NCBI GenBank assembly: GCA_944323945.1 | Contig: CALUUL010000090.1 | Location: forward strand, 1-6,179 | DNA from: Candidatus Gastranaerophilales bacterium | GTDB lineage: Bacteria; Cyanobacteriota; Vampirovibrionia; Gastranaerophilales; Gastranaerophilaceae | Direction of reading: 5' to 3' | Length of the DNA stretch: 6,179 nt | In this document: piece by piece, positions 4,738 through 6,179 of the stretch | How positions within the stretch are numbered: position 1 is the stretch's first letter | How the letters are laid out: each line of letters opens with the position of its first letter | Notes under the pieces: model-generated | What the model saw: the letters and a program-made list of their open reading frames with translations, nothing else | Told to the model about the DNA's origin: nothing | Database searches by the model: none | Position numbers and translations under genes: made by a program

Positions 4738-6179
4738 TTGGATACAAAATATATTCCTTTATATCGTAAATACAGGCCTCAAACCTTTCATGACCTGATA
4801 GGTCAGGAAAATATAGTACATGCTTTGAGTAATGCAATAAAATTGAATAGAATTGCCCATGCATATTTGCTTTGTGGACCAAGAGGCACAGGTAAAACTT
4901 CTTCAGCAAGAATACTTGCAAAGTCTTTAAACTGTAAAGAAGGTCCTACGCTTACTCCTTGCGGGAAATGTCCTGCTTGTTTGGATATTATGAATTCTAT
5001 CCCTGTTGATGTTATTGAAATAGATGCTGCAAGTAATAGAAGCGTTGAAGATACTCAGGCAATTTTAGAAAAAATACAATATGTTCCTGTTAATGGCAGA
5101 TATAAAATATATGTTATAGACGAAGTTCATATGCTTTCAAATCATGCTTTTAATGCTTTATTGAAAACGCTTGAAGAACCGCCTGAAAATGTTATATTTA
5201 TTCTTGCTACAACTGAACCACATAAAGTTTTGGATACTATTATTTCAAGATGTCAAAGGTTTGATTTTAGACGTATTACAAATGATGATATTGTTAAAAG
5301 GCTTGAATATATTTCACAGCAGGAAAATATTAATATTACAAAAGAAGCATTGTATTCTATAGCTAAAAACTCTCAAGGCGGTATGAGAGACGCACTTGCA
5401 TTATTGGATCAAATTAGTGTATTAGGTGTTAATAAGCAGATTGATACGAATGATATAAATGAAATTTTAGGAAAAATTTCATATGATACTCTGTATGAAG
5501 TTACACAATGTATAATAGAAGCAGATTGTTCAAAATCTGTTCCTTTAATTGATAATATTTATGCAAAAGGAAATGAACCTGTTCAAATTGTTATGAATTT
5601 GATTCAGTATTTTAGAGATTTGATGATTGTTAAAAATTGCTCTGATAAAGAACTTGTTTTCTCATTAACTCATATTTCTGAATTGACTTATGAAAGAACA
5701 AAACAACAAGCGGAAAAAATATCTGTATCAGATATTATACAAATTATTGACAGGTTATCTTATTATGCAACGCAAATAAAAGACACAACGAATAAATATT
5801 TGTGGTTAGAACTTTGTATAATTGATTTGACTAATTATAAAAATCTGCCTTCTGCCGAAAATTTGCTAAAAAGAATTGAACACCTAGAACAGCAAATATC
5901 TTCAGGTGTTGTTAATGTTTCTTCTGCCCCGCAAAAAATAACAGTTGCAAAGCCTGCTGTAAAAGAAGAACAAAGCATTGTTATTCCAAAAAAAGTTGAA
6001 GAAAATAAAGTTCCAAATAAAGAAGAAAAAGTAAATGCTGACTTAAATCAAAGTCAACAAAAAGAAAATATATCTAATAATACGTCTATAAATTCACCTG
6101 CAAATGATATGCATTCATTATGGGTATCAATTCTTCAAAGTATTGATAGTCCTCCAAATCGTGCATTTTATTCTAACCT
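4738..6179 (+). CDS. dnaX: DNA polymerase III subunits gamma and tau, 3' end beyond the window
   Basis: DnaX is the ATPase of the clamp loader that opens the sliding clamp onto primed DNA; full-length tau also couples polymerases to the helicase. The window holds 480 codons with no stop. The start is TTG, then DTKYIPLYRKYRPQTF, the standard DnaX beginning. Motifs follow the family order: Walker A GPRGTGKTS (47-55), zinc-module cysteines 66, 75, 78 and 81, Walker B VIDEVHML (126-133), sensor 1 LATTEP (156-161), the SRC motif with arginine finger Arg171 (170-172), and sensor 2 GGMRDAL (214-220). Domain III runs to about 375, then a Lys/Glu/Gln/Ser-rich linker (about 390-458). WVSILQSIDSPP (462-473) looks like the start of the tau-specific domain. 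The linker contains a slippery A AAA AAA in the correct phase (see 5988-5999), so a short gamma of 420 residues is predicted. Confidence 0.97.
   Translation, partial: MDTKYIPLYRKYRPQTFHDLIGQENIVHALSNAIKLNRIAHAYLLCGPRGTGKTSSARILAKSLNCKEGPTLTPCGKCPACLDIMNSIPVDVIEIDAASNRSVEDTQAILEKIQYVPVNGRYKIYVIDEVHMLSNHAFNALLKTLEEPPENVIFILATTEPHKVLDTIISRCQRFDFRRITNDDIVKRLEYISQQENINITKEALYSIAKNSQGGMRDALALLDQISVLGVNKQIDTNDINEILGKISYDTLYEVTQCIIEADCSKSVPLIDNIYAKGNEPVQIVMNLIQYFRDLMIVKNCSDKELVFSLTHISELTYERTKQQAEKISVSDIIQIIDRLSYYATQIKDTTNKYLWLELCIIDLTNYKNLPSAENLLKRIEHLEQQISSGVVNVSSAPQKITVAKPAVKEEQSIVIPKKVEENKVPNKEEKVNADLNQSQQKENISNNTSINSPANDMHSLWVSILQSIDSPPNRAFYSN
4786..4810 (+). repeat. dnaX: Imperfect hairpin inside the 5' end of dnaX
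   Basis: TTTC, mismatch A, TGACCT (to 4796), loop GAT, AGGTCA (from 4800), mismatch G, GAAA: ten of eleven positions pair. It covers codons 17-25, about 50-70 nt after the start codon, over the conserved TFHDLIGQE segment. It could be an mRNA hairpin or a DNA palindrome; coding constraint alone could also have produced it. Confidence 0.45.
5988..5999 (+). promoter_or_regulatory. dnaX: Probable programmed -1 frameshift site producing the gamma subunit
   Basis: Seven adenines at 5988-5994 fall in the reading frame as CC(A AAA AAA) GTT, the X XXY YYZ phase needed for tandem -1 slippage (Lys418-Lys419). After slipping, the next codons are AGT (5994-5996) and TGA (5997-5999), so the shifted product ends Lys-Lys-Ser after 420 residues. 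E. coli dnaX uses A AAA AAG with a -1 UGA one codon later to make a gamma of 431 residues. No strong upstream Shine-Dalgarno-like stimulator and no hairpin 5-9 nt downstream is visible. A weak 6-bp hairpin at 6039-6056 is too far away. Transcriptional slippage on A7, as described for Thermus dnaX, would give the same protein if one A is added. Confidence 0.65.

Noticed and set aside
4715..4921. Minus-strand open frame of 68 codons opposite the dnaX start
   Set aside because: It lies antisense to strongly conserved DnaX codons (Walker A region), shows no recognisable domain, and is a shadow.
5171..5362. Plus-strand open frame of 63 codons within dnaX
   Set aside because: It is out of frame with the conserved sensor and SRC motifs of DnaX and has no recognisable protein family; a shadow.
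6039..6056. Hairpin TGACTT/AAGTCA as the stimulator of the dnaX frameshift
   Set aside because: It starts 44 nt after the slippery heptamer, far beyond the 5-9 nt spacing at which stimulatory structures act, and its stem is weak.
1..6179. Mobile element, CRISPR array or defence/novel system
   Set aside because: No transposase, integrase, spaced direct repeats or unfamiliar conserved gene is visible; all main genes belong to known housekeeping or transport families.

Overview
The window is very A+T-rich, uses the standard genetic code (TGG for Trp; TAA and TAG stops), and is packed with genes. No stretch of 300 bases lacks a gene. I see no rRNA, tRNA, CRISPR array, insertion sequence or phage gene. 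The Mla/MCE lipid-transport genes imply a bacterium with an outer membrane, and the MlaE sequence reads most like the cyanobacterial/plastid (TGD1-like) branch. Together with the low G+C and the Firmicute-like VanH-type dehydrogenase, this suggests a gut non-photosynthetic cyanobacterial relative (Melainabacteria/Gastranaerophilales) or another low-GC diderm. That assignment is inference, not a database result.

Layout: two divergent transcription units share a 70-bp intergenic region (4668-4737). Leftward on the minus strand, six genes lie head to tail with gaps of 57, 72, 44, 13 and 37 nt. They are an LD-carboxypeptidase (ldcA, 4667-3756), a VanH/D-lactate dehydrogenase-type oxidoreductase with a GTG start (3698-2709), an OppF/DppF-type peptide-transporter ATPase (2636-1662), the MlaE permease (1617-805), the MlaF ATPase (791-63), and the first eight codons of what is probably the MCE-domain substrate-binding protein MlaD (25-1). 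Rightward on the plus strand is dnaX (4738 to beyond the window end), which starts with TTG behind a clear GGAG ribosome binding site.

How the genes fit together: the first three leftward genes suggest handling of cell-wall peptides, namely trimming of a terminal D-amino acid, D-2-hydroxyacid/2-keto-acid chemistry, and energising of peptide uptake. The last three form the core of a phospholipid transporter between inner and outer membranes. The common theme is envelope maintenance, although internal promoters may split the cluster. dnaX encodes the clamp-loader ATPase. Its linker carries an in-phase A AAA AAA slippery heptamer with a -1 frame UGA one codon later. This is the geometry by which E. 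coli dnaX makes the short gamma subunit, and here it predicts a 420-residue gamma. It is the most interesting signal in the window.
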